Source: Saposhnikovia divaricata (lineage: Eukaryota > Streptophyta > Magnoliopsida > Apiales > Apiaceae). Taken from it: a stretch of DNA of 64,000 nucleotides. The position numbers and the translations under genes were made by a program. Below, in pieces: positions 33,558-46,124 of this stretch; positions within the stretch are counted from its first letter, which is position 1; each line of letters opens with the position of its first letter. Under the pieces are notes generated by a model. It saw only the letters and a program-made list of their open reading frames with translations. It was not told the DNA's origin and did no database searches. The DNA is taken from NCBI GenBank assembly GCA_036435485.1, contig CM071594.1, positions 97,119,001-97,183,000 on the forward strand. The letters are read 5' to 3'.

Positions 33558-36500
33558 ATGACAAATCTCTCATCTCCTCCATCTAACACCACTGAAAGTT
33601 CAACACCAACCAACAAGCACAACATGCTTTCATCCACAGGTGAGCAACTAATTGCTATCAACTCTCATCAACAGATCCCCTTAGCCCTCACGGCAAAAAA
33701 TTATCCTTCATGGCGAAACCTTGTAGTTTCATTATTTAATGGCTATAACCTTCTTGGTTATTTAGATGGCTCAATTCCTCCTCCTTCACTTGGTAAGGAT
33801 GGACTTTGGACTAATGATTCTACTCATTGGTTCCGACAAGACCAGTTAATTATGTCAGCTTTGCTTGGTTCACTTTCAGCTGAAGTTATGCCATTGGTGG
33901 CTGCTGCTAATACCTCACAGAAGGTATGGTCTATTTTATCTCGCTTATACGTGACCACATCACGCACTAGAGTTCTTCAACTAAAGGAAGACTTGACTCT
34001 ATCGACTATTGGCAACATGTCTGTCTCAGACTTTTTACAACACATCAAGTCGAAAAAGGATGAACTTGCAATCATCGACAAACCTGTGTCAGATGATGAC
34101 TTTACCTGGTATGTCCTAACAGGACTTGGTGCAGCTTATAGAGAAATAGCTGCCGCGATTCGGGCCAGAGAACGTCCTCTACCCTTTGAAGAATTGCATG
34201 ATCTTCTTGTTTCATATGAGGCCTCAGTTAAACGATATGAGGCCACTGCTACAAACTTGGTAGCCACGGAAAATAATGCAGCACACACTGCCTCATCACC
34301 ACGCTCCAAAAACAACAATTTTAAGAACCTCAGCTATAATTCTAATCATTCAACTAACAGTCAAGGAGGCAATTATCGTGATTATCGTTACAACAATCCA
34401 GGCAGAGTACGTGGGCGTAATAACTATCAGAACAGATGTGGTTATCAGAATCAAAACAATTTTCATAACCAAAATCGTCACTCTGTTGTTTGCCAGTTTT
34501 GTGGAATCCCATGCCATGTTTCTCGACAGTGCAATAAGATTCAATATACTGTTAATGCAGCTTTTACTCCACCTCATTCAAATGGTTCCAATCAATGGTT
34601 GATGAATTCTGGAGCCTCACATAACCTCACTTCTGATCTCAATAATCTTTCCATCCATTCTGAATATTATGGAACATATGAAGTTCAAATTGCTGATGGT
34701 TCAGGTTTCCTATCTCTCATATTGGGAGTACTAGTATTTCTCATCCTTCACGCAATCTTTTGCTATCTAATATTTTATGTGTTCCAGCAGCTCACAAAAA
34801 CTTATTATCTGTTCATGAGTTTAATAAAGCAAATAAGGTCTTTATTGAGTTTCATCCACACACTTTTGTTGTGAAGGTTCAGGAATCAGGGGAGAAGTTG
34901 CTGCAAGGCAAATATGACAAGGGAATATATCAACTTAACCTTCCTCCAAGTGTGTCTCCAAGGCCAGTTGCACACATGGGGGTACGAGCATCCACTTCTT
35001 ATTGGCATCATCGTTTAGGACATCCCAATCCCAGTTTATGTGCCAACATTATTAAAATTTTCAAGTTACCAGTTTGTTCCAGTTCTTCTAAACATCTTTT
35101 GTCTTGTGTTTCTTGCAATCTTAATAAAAGCCAACAGTTGCCGTTTAAATAAACTTCCCTTGTTAGTTCCACTTGTTTAGAGTTTGTTTATGCAGATGTT
35201 TGGGGTCCTACTTCTGTTACTTCTATTGATGGGCATCGCTACTATTTAATTCTTGTTGATCATTATACAAAATATTTTTGGCTTTACCCCATGCAGCGAC
35301 AATCGCAAGTTACTGAAATATTTCCATTATATCATGCATTGGTAGAGAAACAATTTGGTACTAAACTTAAAAATTTCTACTCGGATAATGGTGGTGAATT
35401 TATAGCACTCAGATGATATTTTTCTACTCATGGCATAAGCTGGTACACTTCTGTTCCTCATACTCCCCACCAGAATGGGATAGCTGAGAGGCGTCACAGG
35501 AAAATTACTACAATGGGACGTGCATTACTACATTATGCTTCTTTGCCTTATGAATTTTGGTCATATGCTATGGAGATAGCTGCTTATCTCTACAATCGTC
35601 TTCCTTCTACAGTGCTGCAAGGGAGTAGTCCTTTTGCATTGTTATTTAACAAGATTCCAAATTATGATAAATTGCGAATCTTTGGGTGTTTATGCTTTCC
35701 ATGGCTAAAACCATATGCAGACCATAAATTGGTACCTCCTTCACGGGAATGTCTCTTTCTCGGTTATTCGCTTAGTCAAAGTGCTTATCGTTGCTATGAT
35801 TTGGCCAATAAACGTATGTTTATTTCACGACATGTTCGATTTGATGAGTTCACTTTTCCTGGAAAGACTTTCTTTTCCAGTAATAGGGAAAATGTTTCAC
35901 AAAACACATCTAGCCGAGGTGTAGATGTTCAAGGAGTTCGAGTATCACTTCCCATGCTTCATAGTGTCCCGAAAACATCATCTATCCCATTGTCAAATTC
36001 ATCTGATTCAAGGGAAGATTCATCAGCTTCTGTGCAACAACAAAGTACTCCGTTGCAACCTCATTCTTTGCAACCTGGTTCAAACGAGCGCTCATCCCAC
36101 CATCCAGTTTCACAATCTCCTGCTCCATTTTCAGCACCATTTAACGACGACCTTGCCAATGCTAACAACCAAAATGAAGGTGACAATGCATTTGTACAAG
36201 TTGATCGTGTTCATTCTATGATTACTCGTTCAATGAATAATATCTACAAACCAAAGATACCCCAGTCTTACACAGCAACCAAGCATCCCTTCCTCTTCCA
36301 GCTGAACCAACTTGTGTTTCCACTGCAATAAAAGATCCCAACTGGCACAGGGCTATGTCTGAAGAATATAATTCTTTACTCCAGCATGGGACTTGGGAAT
36401 TAGTTCCTTCTTCTTCAGCCACGGATATTATTGGTTGTAAATGGGTTTTTCGTTTAAAATACAAACCTGATGGTATAATCGAGAAGTATAAAGCACGTTT

Positions 36501-37860
36501 AGTAGCGAAAGGTTTTCATCAACGTCAGGGTTTGGATTTTACAGACACTTTCAAGCCTGTTGTGAAACTCGTTATAATTCGTTCGATTATATCTATTGCT
36601 TTAATGCACAACTGGAAAATTCGACAGCTTGATGTAAGTAATGCTTTTCTTCATGGTACCTTATCTGAAGTAGTCTTTATGCATCAACCTCCGGGTTTTG
36701 TTGACCCCATGTACCCTTCTCATGTTTGTCGTCTACGAAAAACACTATATGGGTTACGACAATCCTCAAGAGAGTGGCATATTGCTCTTGCTACTGCACT
36801 ACTTGCACTTGGCTTCATGCAGTCCAAGTCAGACACTTCCTTGTTCGTCTTTCATCACAACTCAGTTCACATGTTTGTTCTAGTGTACGTTGATGACATT
36901 GTGATTACTGGTAGTGATGATCTCTTCGTTGCAAATATTATCAAGAAGCTGGGTGAATCGTTTGCTTTGAAAGATCTTCGTACATTATCCTACTTCTTAG
37001 GGATAGAAGTATTGGCTTGTAAAGAAGGTTTGTTTCTTTCTCAACATAAGTATATTAGTGATATATTGCATAGGCATCATATGGAGGGTGCAAAAACTTT
37101 ATCCCCGCCAATAGCATCTGTTGAGTGGAAAGGTGACTCTAAAGCTCCGTTATGTGATCAAAAGATTTAACGTCAAGCTATTGGTGAGTTACAATATCTC
37201 GCCTTTACTAGGCCTGATATAGGCTTTGCAGTTCATCGATTGGCACAATTTGTATCAAACCAAACTGAGGAACATTGGATTGCAGTCAAACGTGTTTTAA
37301 GATATCTCAAGGGAACCATTACTCATTGTTTACTTCTCCACAGAAATACTTCATCTATGGTACGTGCTTATTCTGATGATGAATGGGTAGGCAATCCACA
37401 TGATAGGTCCTCCACATCAGCATTCATAATTTTCTTGGGTGGCAATCCTATATCCTGGTCTTCTAGAAAGCATCGTGCAGTTGCACGATCGTCAACAGAG
37501 GCTGAGTATAGGTCCTTAGCTGCGGCAACTTCAGAAGTTAGATGGATTCAGAACTTATTTCATGAATTACGTTTTCCACTGCACAGTCCACCAGTCCTAT
37601 ATTGTGATAACATAGGAGCTACTCATCTATCTTTGCATCCAGTAATGCATTCTCGCATGAAACATATCTCCGTCGACATTCATTTTGTGCGTGATATTGT
37701 TGCAAAGGGTCTGCTGTCAGTCTCTCATATTAGCACAAAGGACCAGCTTGCTGATTTGCTCACAAAGCCTTTACACCGTACTCGATTTCAGTTTTTGAGG
37801 TCCAAAATAGCCATTGTTGATGGAACGACAATTTTGAGGAGGCGTATTACAGATTCATAG
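33558..37860 (+). pseudogene. Gag-pol of the TA...TA copia, multiply disrupted
   Basis: Gag is at 33558-34600 (start MTNLSSPPSNTTESS) with a damaged CCHC knuckle, CQFCGIPCHVSRQC. The protease motif reads MNSGAS: the catalytic Asp is Asn. A frameshift near 34700-34760 follows, then the pre-integrase domain (YWHHRLGHPNPSLC), a stop near 35150, integrase (DNGGEF, a stop near 35415, HQNGIAERRHRK) and a stop at 36331. Reverse transcriptase spans 36355-37170 with YVDDIVITG, and a stop at 37168-37170 separates it from RNase H (37171-37860; SSTEAEYRSL, KHISVDIHF). At least five lesions make the copy inactive. The last codons run into the 3' LTR. Confidence 0.9.
37832..37844 (+). other. Polypurine tract of the TA...TA copia
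   Basis: TTTTGAGGAGGCG ends exactly at the 3' LTR start. Confidence 0.8.
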
Positions 37861-38118
37861 CTGTCAGTTTCCACCACATCACATGCTAACTTAAGTTGGT
37901 AACATGTGTTTTCATGATCACCACCATAACTAGAGTTGGTAACACGTTCTCATAATCAGATGCTCACATGATCACGTGGTTACAACTGAACAACTAAGAA
38001 GCTAGTTTCTTTATTCTTTATGTATTGTAATCTGCAGTTGTAAGCTCTATATATAGAGCATACTTGTTGGCATTGAAAATAACTAACCAAGCCATTCTAC
38101 TCTATTAATTCTTTTATA
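37845..38118 (+). repeat. 3' LTR of the TA...TA copia
   Basis: 274 bp; same ends as the 5' LTR, and the palindrome GCTCTATATATAGAGC is at 38044-38059. It lacks about 21 bases after AACTAAGAA. Confidence 0.92.
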
Positions 38119-38468
38119 CGAAAAACCCCCGCCCACTACGGATCAGGCGCTTCTCGATACCGATGCCCAAGATTTGTCTACCTCTCCGGTACATTTTGAT
38201 CGTCTTGTTATTCCTCGCCTTTTTCATTCTAGTACTTTGATTATCGGTGTTTGTAATGGAATTATCTGTCTAGCTAATGGGTTTGGTAATGATGTTTATC
38301 TTTGGAATCCATCAATCAGGAAGTGCAAGAAACTTCCTGCCCCTAAACCATATAGTAGAAGATCACATCCGGACATAGTAGGGTTTGGTTATGATCCAAT
38401 CTCGAATGATTACAAGGTTCTTAGGATTGTGTCTAAAAAACAGACTGATGTAGTCCACGTGTATTCCT

Positions 38469-38800
38469 TGTTGAAATGTAAACACACATGTATATTATCA
38501 ATATAGTTGGGTAGCTTTGTTGAAATATAAACACACATGTATATAGTAAATATAGTTGGGTAGATTAATTTACTGCATTGTCTCCTTATTGTTCTATAAA
38601 TTAGGGTTCTACTCATGTAATAACACACATCAATACACAGCAATATCATTACATTGCTAAGCTTCACATTAGTAATACAACAGTTAGTTTTCTCTCTTAC
38701 ATTACTCTTTTGCTTCACCATTAACCACACATACACACTTATATTCTGATTCTATATATAACACAATCACATAAGTTATATATTCATATCAGTTTTGTCA
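38469..38800 (+). repeat. 5' LTR of the second copia, with a 49-bp terminal duplication
   Basis: The first unit (to about 38517) and the second unit both read TTGAAAT(G/A)TAAACACACATGTATAT...ATATAGTTGGGTAG; the 3' LTR has only one. TGGTATCAGAGC (38801-38812) follows as PBS. Confidence 0.9.
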
Positions 38801-38812
38801 TGGTATCAGAGC

Positions 38813-39572
38813 TATAGGCTCCTTACCTTCGTTATCCCGGCAGTAGTCCCAATTTCCAGCAGCATTATCCTCCAGTGCCCACGCTATACTCGTTCCTGGC
38901 ATTTAGTCGAACACTTGGTGCAGCCAAAATATTTTGTCAACATATAACAAGATAGTTGACTTGTTCCAACTCTAAGAGATTACAACAACAAGCCTCGAGT
39001 CCACGTAACTTACTGGCTCACCCAATTCAGCCAAGCTCATCCACCGAGTTAACTCAGTAACTCGCCCAAATCAGTAACGAGTCCACACATCAAATTACTT
39101 AACTTGTTCAAAACTCACTCCACGCTGAATTTTCAAACCTGTCCTTCTCCGAGTCGACTCAGTCTCAATCGGCTGAATCTCTTATCTCTCAATGAGTTCC
39201 CACACCGAGTTATCCAACCCGTGCGACTCACCCCTCTTTATCAAGAGACCCATCTGTTGCTTCACAACGATTTCAAAGCTCTCAGACCACAATCTCCGGA
39301 GTGCTCCGCCGATTCCTCCCTGCCGTACAGCCACCATCGGTCCTTGGTAACACTAAAACTCAATTTTATATCAAATTACAGTATACTATATCTCTCTCTA
39401 CTGATATACGTATATTTTGATATATAGCGAGTAGTTGTTATATTTTTTTTGGTTAAAGTTACACACAAGTACCCAAACTGTTGCCTTTATTTAGTGTAGT
39501 CCCTTAGCTTGTTAAACTTATAAATCTGACCTCGTAGTTTATTATAATTACCCTTTAAATCCAAAAGTAATC
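38813..39572 (+). other. Leader of the second copia
   Basis: About 760 bases between PBS and gag. C/T-rich with several GAGTTACTCAGTC-like words; no supported ORF (the frame at 39104-39427 has no recognisable features). Confidence 0.6.
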
Positions 39573-42500
39573 ATGAATAGTGATAATAGTTCACCAATTC
39601 AAACAATTTTGGATGGCTCGAACTACTTAGCTTGGTCTCAAGCTATGAGAAGTTTTCTCAAAGGTAAAAGAATCTGGCACTATGTAAATGGGGATTTTAC
39701 TATTCCAACTAAAGGAAAAGATGAAGATGAGTCAAAGTTCAAAGATCGCATTGAAGAATGGGATGTCAAAAATCATCAAGCTATCACATTCTTTAGAAAC
39801 TCTTCAATTTCTAAAATCAATCTTCAGTTTGGAAGCTTTGAGACCGCTAAAGAAATTTGGGATTTATTGGCATCTCGGTACACTACATCTGATCTTGCAC
39901 ATCAATATCAGATAATGAGTTCTCTGAGCAAACAGAAACAAGCACCTGGTCAATCTGTAGTTGATTTTCTATCTCAAATACAAGCATTGTGGGATCAGCT
40001 GATTTTATCTGAACCAAAGTGGGAACACATAGAAGACGCCACTCTCTATCACATATATCGTGACCAACAACGACTCATCCAGTTTTTAATGGCTCTCACT
40101 CCAGACTATGAACCAGTTAGAGCTGCTCTTCTTCATCGTGTTCCTTTACCCTCTCTAGAGAGTGCCTTAACTGAACTTATTTCTGAGGAAACTCGACTTG
40201 GCATCGGGAAAGTTAGCCCATTGACTGACACGGTCCTAGAGGTACCTCCATTACCTACTTCTGACAAACCTTTTTGTAGGTTTTGTCGTCAAAGTGGACA
40301 TATAACTAAGGATTGCGTAGCTCTTCGCAATTATACATGTCAACACTGCCATCAAAAGGGTCATTACTCAATCCAGTTTTGCAAGAAAAAGTCATCTTTC
40401 CGTCCGAACAAGTTCTCTCAGTCTTCCGTTGCTGCAACCGCTGAATCCACATCAGAAACTGCACCAAATACATGCGAGCTTGAAGCTTTGCTTCGACAGG
40501 ACTTGTTTAAAACCAACTCTCCTTCCACTGCATTCTCTGTCACTTCAGGTACTTCTTGGTATTTTGATTCTACATGTTGCAATCACATGACCAATGATCC
40601 ATCTATATTTACCACAAAAACACAGAGTTTATGCCTTCCAAATATTCAAACTGCTGATGGCTCTACAATGAAAGTGGGACACATTGGAACTATATCCACA
40701 GAAGATCTTTCTCTTTCTAACACATATTTTGTTCCTAACCTTTCACTTAATCTTGTTTCCATTGGCCAATTATGTGATCTTGGTCTTAACATTATGTTTA
40801 CCTTTTCTGGTTGTCATGTACAGGATCCTCAGACAGGACAAACTCTTGGGACAGGACGTAGATGCGGAAGGTTGTTTGAGCTCACTTCCCTTCATCTTCC
40901 TACACCAATATCTCCATCCACTAATCTAGTTGGTTCTGTTTCATCTACAACCAGCATCTGGCATTCTCGATTAGGCCATCCTTCACCTTCTCGTTTACGT
41001 ACTCTAGTTTCTAGTGGTCATCTAGGTAGCGTAAATGCAGACACTATTGATTGTGTATCATGTAAACTGGCAAAACAACATGTACTTCCATTTCATATTT
41101 ATTATGAAAAATCATCAGCTACTTTTGATCTTATACACTCTGATATTTGGGGTCCCTCTCCAACTCCAACTATGGGGGGGATCTAGGTACTATATGATAT
41201 TTGTTGATGATTTCTCTCGATACACTTGGATATACATTTTGAAAAATCAATCTGAATTAGGAGAAACATATAAAAAATTTGCCACTATGATTGATACTTA
41301 ATGCAAAAAGAAAATCAAACTTTTTCGTGCCGACAATGCTAAAGAATACAAAGAATCAGAACTTACAAAATTTTTGGCATCTTATGGTACACTTGCACAA
41401 AGTTCTTGTCCTTACACATCACAACAAAATGGTCGTGCCGAACGCAAACATAGACACATTCTTGATACAATTCGAGCTCTTCTCATTTCTTCTTCTTGTC
41501 CGGAATTCTTTTAGGGGAAGCTGCATTAACTGCTATTCATACAATAAACATGATTCCTTCTCCAGTCATAGATAATGTGTCTCCTTATGAAAAATTGTAT
41601 GCAAAACCACCTTCATATGATAACCTTAAGGTTTTCGGTTCAGCATGTTTTGTTCTTCTTCCTCCACATGGAAGAACAAAACTAGAACCTCGTGCCCGTC
41701 TTTGTTGTTTTATTGGGTATGGTAGTGGTCAAAAAGGATACCGTTGTTGGGATCCTATCTCTCAACGACTTCGAGTCTCTCGTAATGTGATATTTTGGGA
41801 ACACAAAATGTTCTCATCTATGTCAGATTTTAAAATCGACACTTCTTCTAGTATCTCTCACTTTACAGATCCTTTTGTTGATCTATATCCCGGTGATGAC
41901 TATATCGACTCGTCAACATCTACTAACACAGTTCCTACAAATTCTCCAATTGAGCTCATACAACCATCCCCAGCTACAAATGTTCCTCCAACAGAAGTTC
42001 AGTCTTAGGATTCTAGTGATGTCTCTCCCACTCCACCATCTCTTTCAGATGAACATGCTCATCGCTCTACTCGGGTAAGAAAGCCTTCTGTTCGACTGAC
42101 TGATTATCATGTTTATTCTGCTATACAATCATTACATGAGCCTCAATCATATAGAGAGGCGAGCGTTAACCCTCTTTGGCAGAAAGCAATGGAAGAGGAA
42201 CTTCATGCATTAGACAAAACTCACACTTGGGATTTAGTAACTTTGCCTCCTGGTAAAACAGCAGTGAGTTGTCGATTGATCTATAAAATCAAAACAAAAT
42301 CTGATAGTTCTATTGAAAGATATAAAGCTCGTCTAGTTGCTAGAGGCTTTACTCAAGAGTATGGCATTGATTACGAGGAAACTTTTGCACCAGTTGCTCG
42401 TCTCACATCTGTTCAAAGTTTACTAGCTGTTGGAGCATCAAAACACTGGGATATGTGGCAAATGGATGTCAAGAATGCCTTTCTCAATGGAGACCTACAT

Positions 42501-43659
42501 GAGGAAGTTTATCTCAAACCTCCTCCAGGTTTTTCCCACTCTCCAAATCAAGTGTTCAAGCTTAATAAGGCACTTTATGGTCTTAAACAAGCACCTCGAG
42601 CTTGGTTTGAAAAATTCAGCAAAATTGTTCAGCAGTTGGGATTGTCTTCAAGTCCATATGATCATGCCCTTTTTATACGAAGATCTGAACGAGGCATTGT
42701 TTTGCTTCTTCTATATGTGGATGATATGATCATTACTGAAGATGACACAAAAGGAATTTCTGAACTCAAACAATTTCTCAGTCAGCAATTGGAGATGAAG
42801 GATCTTGGTTCACTGAGCTACTTCTTGGGTCTTGAGGTCTCTTCTGTCCCTACTGACTACACACTTTCACAAGTGAAGTATGCATCTGACCTTTTATTAA
42901 AATCTGGAATTATTGACACCAAGATTTCCTCCACACCTTTGGAATACGAGGTTAAACTTAATGTAGAAGACGGTGAGCTGCTTTCTAATCCTCCAATTGG
43001 TTGGAAGTTTAATTTATCTCACTGTCACTCGTCCAGATATTGCTCATGCCGTGCACATTGTAAGTCAGTTCTTGGCAGCTCCTCGCACTCCTCATTTCAC
43101 AGCTGTTCTTCACATACTCCGTTATGTCAAAGGCACTATATTTCATGGATTACATTATTCATTTGACTCTCCACTAGAGTTACATGCCTACTCAGATGCT
43201 GATTGGGGCGGTGATCCTACTACCAGATGTTCTACTACTGGATTTTGTTTCTTTCTTGGTGACTCTCTTATCTCCTGGCGCAGTAAGAAACAATCTCTTG
43301 CTTCTCGATCAAGTGCAGAGTCAGAATATCGGGCTCTTGCCGACACTACACAGGAACTAATTTGGCTACGATGGTTACTTGAAGATATGAGTATCACACA
43401 TTCTCCATCCACTTCTATCTATTGTGACAGTAAAAGTGCCATTGATATTGCTCATAATGATGTTTTTCATGAACGTACTAAACACATTGAGATCGATTGT
43501 CACTTCACCCGTCAACAAGTGACAAAGGGAACAGTTCGTTTACAAGGTGTTGCTAGTGCTGATAATACTGCAGATATATTCACAAAATCTCATACACCTG
43601 GAAGTTTTCATAAATATGTTCACAAACTCAAGTTGGTTTCTCAACCATCTTCAGTTTGA
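39573..43659 (+). pseudogene. Gag-pol of the second copia, disrupted
   Basis: Gag starts at 39573 (start MNSDNSSPIQTILDGSNY) in one frame with two CCHC knuckles (CRFCRQSGHITKDC, CQHCHQKGHYSIQFC) and a protease whose active site reads FDSTCC rather than DSG. The frame breaks at a G7 run near 41175-41181 inside integrase, with stops near 41299 and 41513. The integrase end (PYEKLYAKPPSYDNLKVFGS) continues at 41496-42008, with another stop at 42008. Reverse transcriptase is intact at 42189-42980 (QMDVKNAFLNG, YVDDMIITE). A frameshift near 42990 leads to RNase H (YSDADWGGD, SSAESEYRAL, RTKHIEIDCHF), ending at 43659. Inactive. Confidence 0.9.
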
Positions 43660-43664
43660 GGGGG
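43655..43664 (+). other. Polypurine tract of the second copia
   Basis: TTTGAGGGGG abuts the 3' LTR. Confidence 0.85.
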
Positions 43665-43947
43665 TGTTGAAATGTAAACACACATGTATATAGTCAATAT
43701 AGTTGGGTAGATTAATTTACTGCATTGTCTCCTTATTGTTCTATAAATTAGGGTTCTACTCATGTAATAACACACATCAATACACAGCAATATCATTACA
43801 TTGCTAAGCTTCACATTAGTAATACAAGAGTTAGTTTTCTCTCTTACATTACTCTCTTGCTTCACCATTAACCACACATACACACTTATATTCTGATTCT
43901 ATATATAACACAATCACATAAGTTATATATTCACATCAGTTTTGTCA
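43665..43947 (+). repeat. 3' LTR of the second copia
   Basis: 283 bp, TGTTGAAATG...CAGTTTTGTCA; single-copy left end. Confidence 0.93.
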
Positions 43948-44176
43948 TTCCTCAAATGCTGATTACTGGACTACTCAATTTAAGGCTCCTATTCTCAAGA
44001 ACCGTAGTTTTTATAAAAATTCAAATGTTGTTGTAAACGGGGTACTGTTTTTGGATGCATTTAATTTCGATGGTCAGTGTAATGAGCTATTCTCATTTGA
44101 TTTGCATCAAGAGACTATTGGACTGGTTTCATCCCCTAGCTTTAGTACAAGGAAGGGGTCAAATGTTTTGGATTTC

Positions 44177-45191
44177 TGTTGACGGAGGAGTTTGGGAACA
44201 ACAAATTTCGAGGTCTGTCGCCGGAATCAAGATCTATGACGGTGGTTTTTCTCCGGAAAAAGTGGTGGCGTGTGGTGGCTGTAGATAATTGGTGGCTGAG
44301 ATTGATAGGGTTAGTGGCGGCTATTCAGAGCTCTCGACTTCCAACCCCCCAATCGGCCTACGTACCCCGGTATTTATAGGGGATCAAGCCATACGTAGTT
44401 CTTGGAGAGCAAGAAACCCAAATGGGCTTGGATAATGGACCAGCTTCCGGAATGTTCTACTATGAGGCCTAACCACAAAAGGCCCAAGGCTCATCCAAGA
44501 TCTCAAGACTTCACGGATAAGGAAACTTCCCCCGTCGAGGACTAGTCCTATCCGCTACCAGCTATTTCTTGATTTCAAGGATGCAGGTATAGCCGTGGTT
44601 TACCCCAAGTGCAGAACGCATCCCTGTCCCCCGAATGAGAAGCACCCACCAGATAGCAGGACAGGTGATCCAGAGCTTTTGGGTGCAAAGTGCAGGATTA
44701 CTCCAAAGTTCCCCAATGAGAGCGCGCCCATTGGCTACAGGAACAGAGCTCCCAAAGCACACACCAGAAAGTCCCCATCTTTCCACCTTAGGGCGCACGG
44801 ATGCCTCCCTTAGCGTCTAAGAAGGGTCCTTATATCCAGGCAAACCCCTGGAGGCCTTCTGCGACGGACATCCCCCTCCTGAGATACGACAGGAGGGAAT
44901 TCTTCAACTTCTAGTATTCCAGCTTGAGTAGAATCCCACCTAAATAGAATCCTAACTTGAATAGTATCATAAGAGAGATTTCTTCAATGTCTTCTTAGAA
45001 AACCACCTTGAACACATTTATCCCCATATTTCACATTTAGGGCGCGCCCTAACTATAAGGAAAGCCAGGGCGCGGCCTAATTCCTCCAACTTGAGTCAAA
45101 ATCCTAATTTATTCTAGAATTCCCCCAAATTGAACCCACATTTAGCCCGAATCCATCTTGAAAATACCCGAACCGAATTTTGGCTATAACA
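44177..45191 (-). repeat. 3' LTR of the young gypsy
   Basis: On the minus strand TGTTATAGCCAAAATTCGG...CCTCCGTCAACA. TATAAATA is at 44378-44371. One exact AGGGCGCGCCCT (45039-45050) followed by a GGGCGCGGCCT variant (about 45069) lies in U3. Confidence 0.95.
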
Positions 45192-45210
45192 ACTACCCCC
45201 CAATTCCATA
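45192..45210 (-). other. Polypurine tract of the young gypsy
   Basis: The minus strand reads GGAATTGGGGGGTAGT immediately before the 3' LTR. Confidence 0.85.
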
Positions 45211-45355
45211 CGAAATCAGAGATGATGTATGGAATTTCTTCTAGAAAACCCAAAATTTTTCACAAATCTTCACCAGGGCGCGCCTTGGCAGAGGGCGCGT
45301 CTTTAGAATCCCAAACGACTGCCGACAGCTGTTTTCCACTACTTTTTTAAACCCC

Positions 45356-45363
45356 TATAAATA
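45356..45363 (+). promoter_or_regulatory. TATA box of the antisense gene
   Basis: CTATAAATACC, 165 bases from the LTR, followed by a C/T-rich leader (CTCTCTACACACAAACCC) typical of plant 5' UTRs. A first non-coding exon would end at 45512 (AAG|GTATGT). The intron 45513-45950 ends TTTTGCAG. Confidence 0.6.
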
Positions 45364-46124
45364 CCCCCTTCTCACTTACTTTACGCTTTTTCTTTCACTC
45401 TCTACACACAAACCCTACTCCGGCGATTTCGAATTCTCCGAGCAAAAAACCGGCTAACACAACGTTTTTTCGTCGATTCTTTTCCACAAATCCTGTTCCA
45501 GAACCTCCAAGGTATGTTTTCATGTCCTTATTTTTCATTTTGACCGTGTAAATTGTCCATTCCGACGTTGCAACTGTTCACATACCCTATGTTCTTCGTT
45601 TTCCGTTGTATGTATATATGTATATATATATGTTTTGATCTTGTTTTGCTGCTATAACCTCTTCAAAATATGTTTCTGATAAATAGATATGATTAATTAA
45701 ACTTCAGGGCGCGTCCTTGACACAGGGCGCGCCTTGGATTCCTCTGATACCATAATATAGCTTTAGAAACCTAATTCTTCATGACCCTTCTAGCAAACTT
45801 TTTAAAAAATCCTCTTTTAGGCGTACCTTCATATTGCTTAACACCATACACTAGGATACGCCTTAGATTTTTAGAATATTCATCGCATGTCTAATATCCA
45901 TTTATTAAACTCCTGGGCGCGCCCTAAGTCCCTTTTTATTAATTTTGCAGCTGGAGGACAAGGGCGCGTCCTCTCCCTTCCATCCTTTTAAGGAATTCAA
46001 CAAACGTCTTGGAATCTATTCACCCTTGCCATCACCGCTTCCACCTAATCGCTACAGACTTCCTTTCTCATTCATCTCTCCAGAAGATAGGACGCGCCTT
46101 ATTCAAGAATTTGAAGACGGCACC

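Larger units (their letters stand above)
33236..38118 (+). mobile_element. Ty1/copia element with non-canonical TA...TA LTR ends
   Basis: Perfect TSD CGAAA at 33231-33235 and 38119-38123. LTRs 33236-33530 (295 bp) and 37845-38118 (274 bp) start TATTACAG and end TTTTATA instead of TG...CA. The PBS begins directly after the LTR. The LTRs differ at about eight positions plus a roughly 21-base deletion in the right copy, so this is older than the two young elements. Gag-pol is decayed. It lies in the F-box gene in the gene's sense orientation. Confidence 0.93.
38469..43947 (+). mobile_element. Second Ty1/copia element in the F-box gene
   Basis: Perfect TSD TTCCT (38464-38468, 43948-43952). LTRs 38469-38800 (332 bp) and 43665-43947 (283 bp), TGTTGAAATG...TTTGTCA, with about five mismatches by eye. 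The left LTR is 49 bp longer because its first 49 bases are tandemly duplicated. A 772-bp leader precedes gag. Gag-pol has several frameshifts and stops. It lies in the same orientation as the F-box gene. Confidence 0.93.

Noticed and set aside
41175..41181. Programmed frameshift at the G7 run in the second copia integrase
   Set aside because: The copy carries several other stops and shifts; slippage mutation at a homopolymer is the simple explanation.
44562..44820. Small ORFs inside the gypsy LTRs, same at 56419-56677
   Set aside because: Duplicated because the LTR is duplicated; no coding features.
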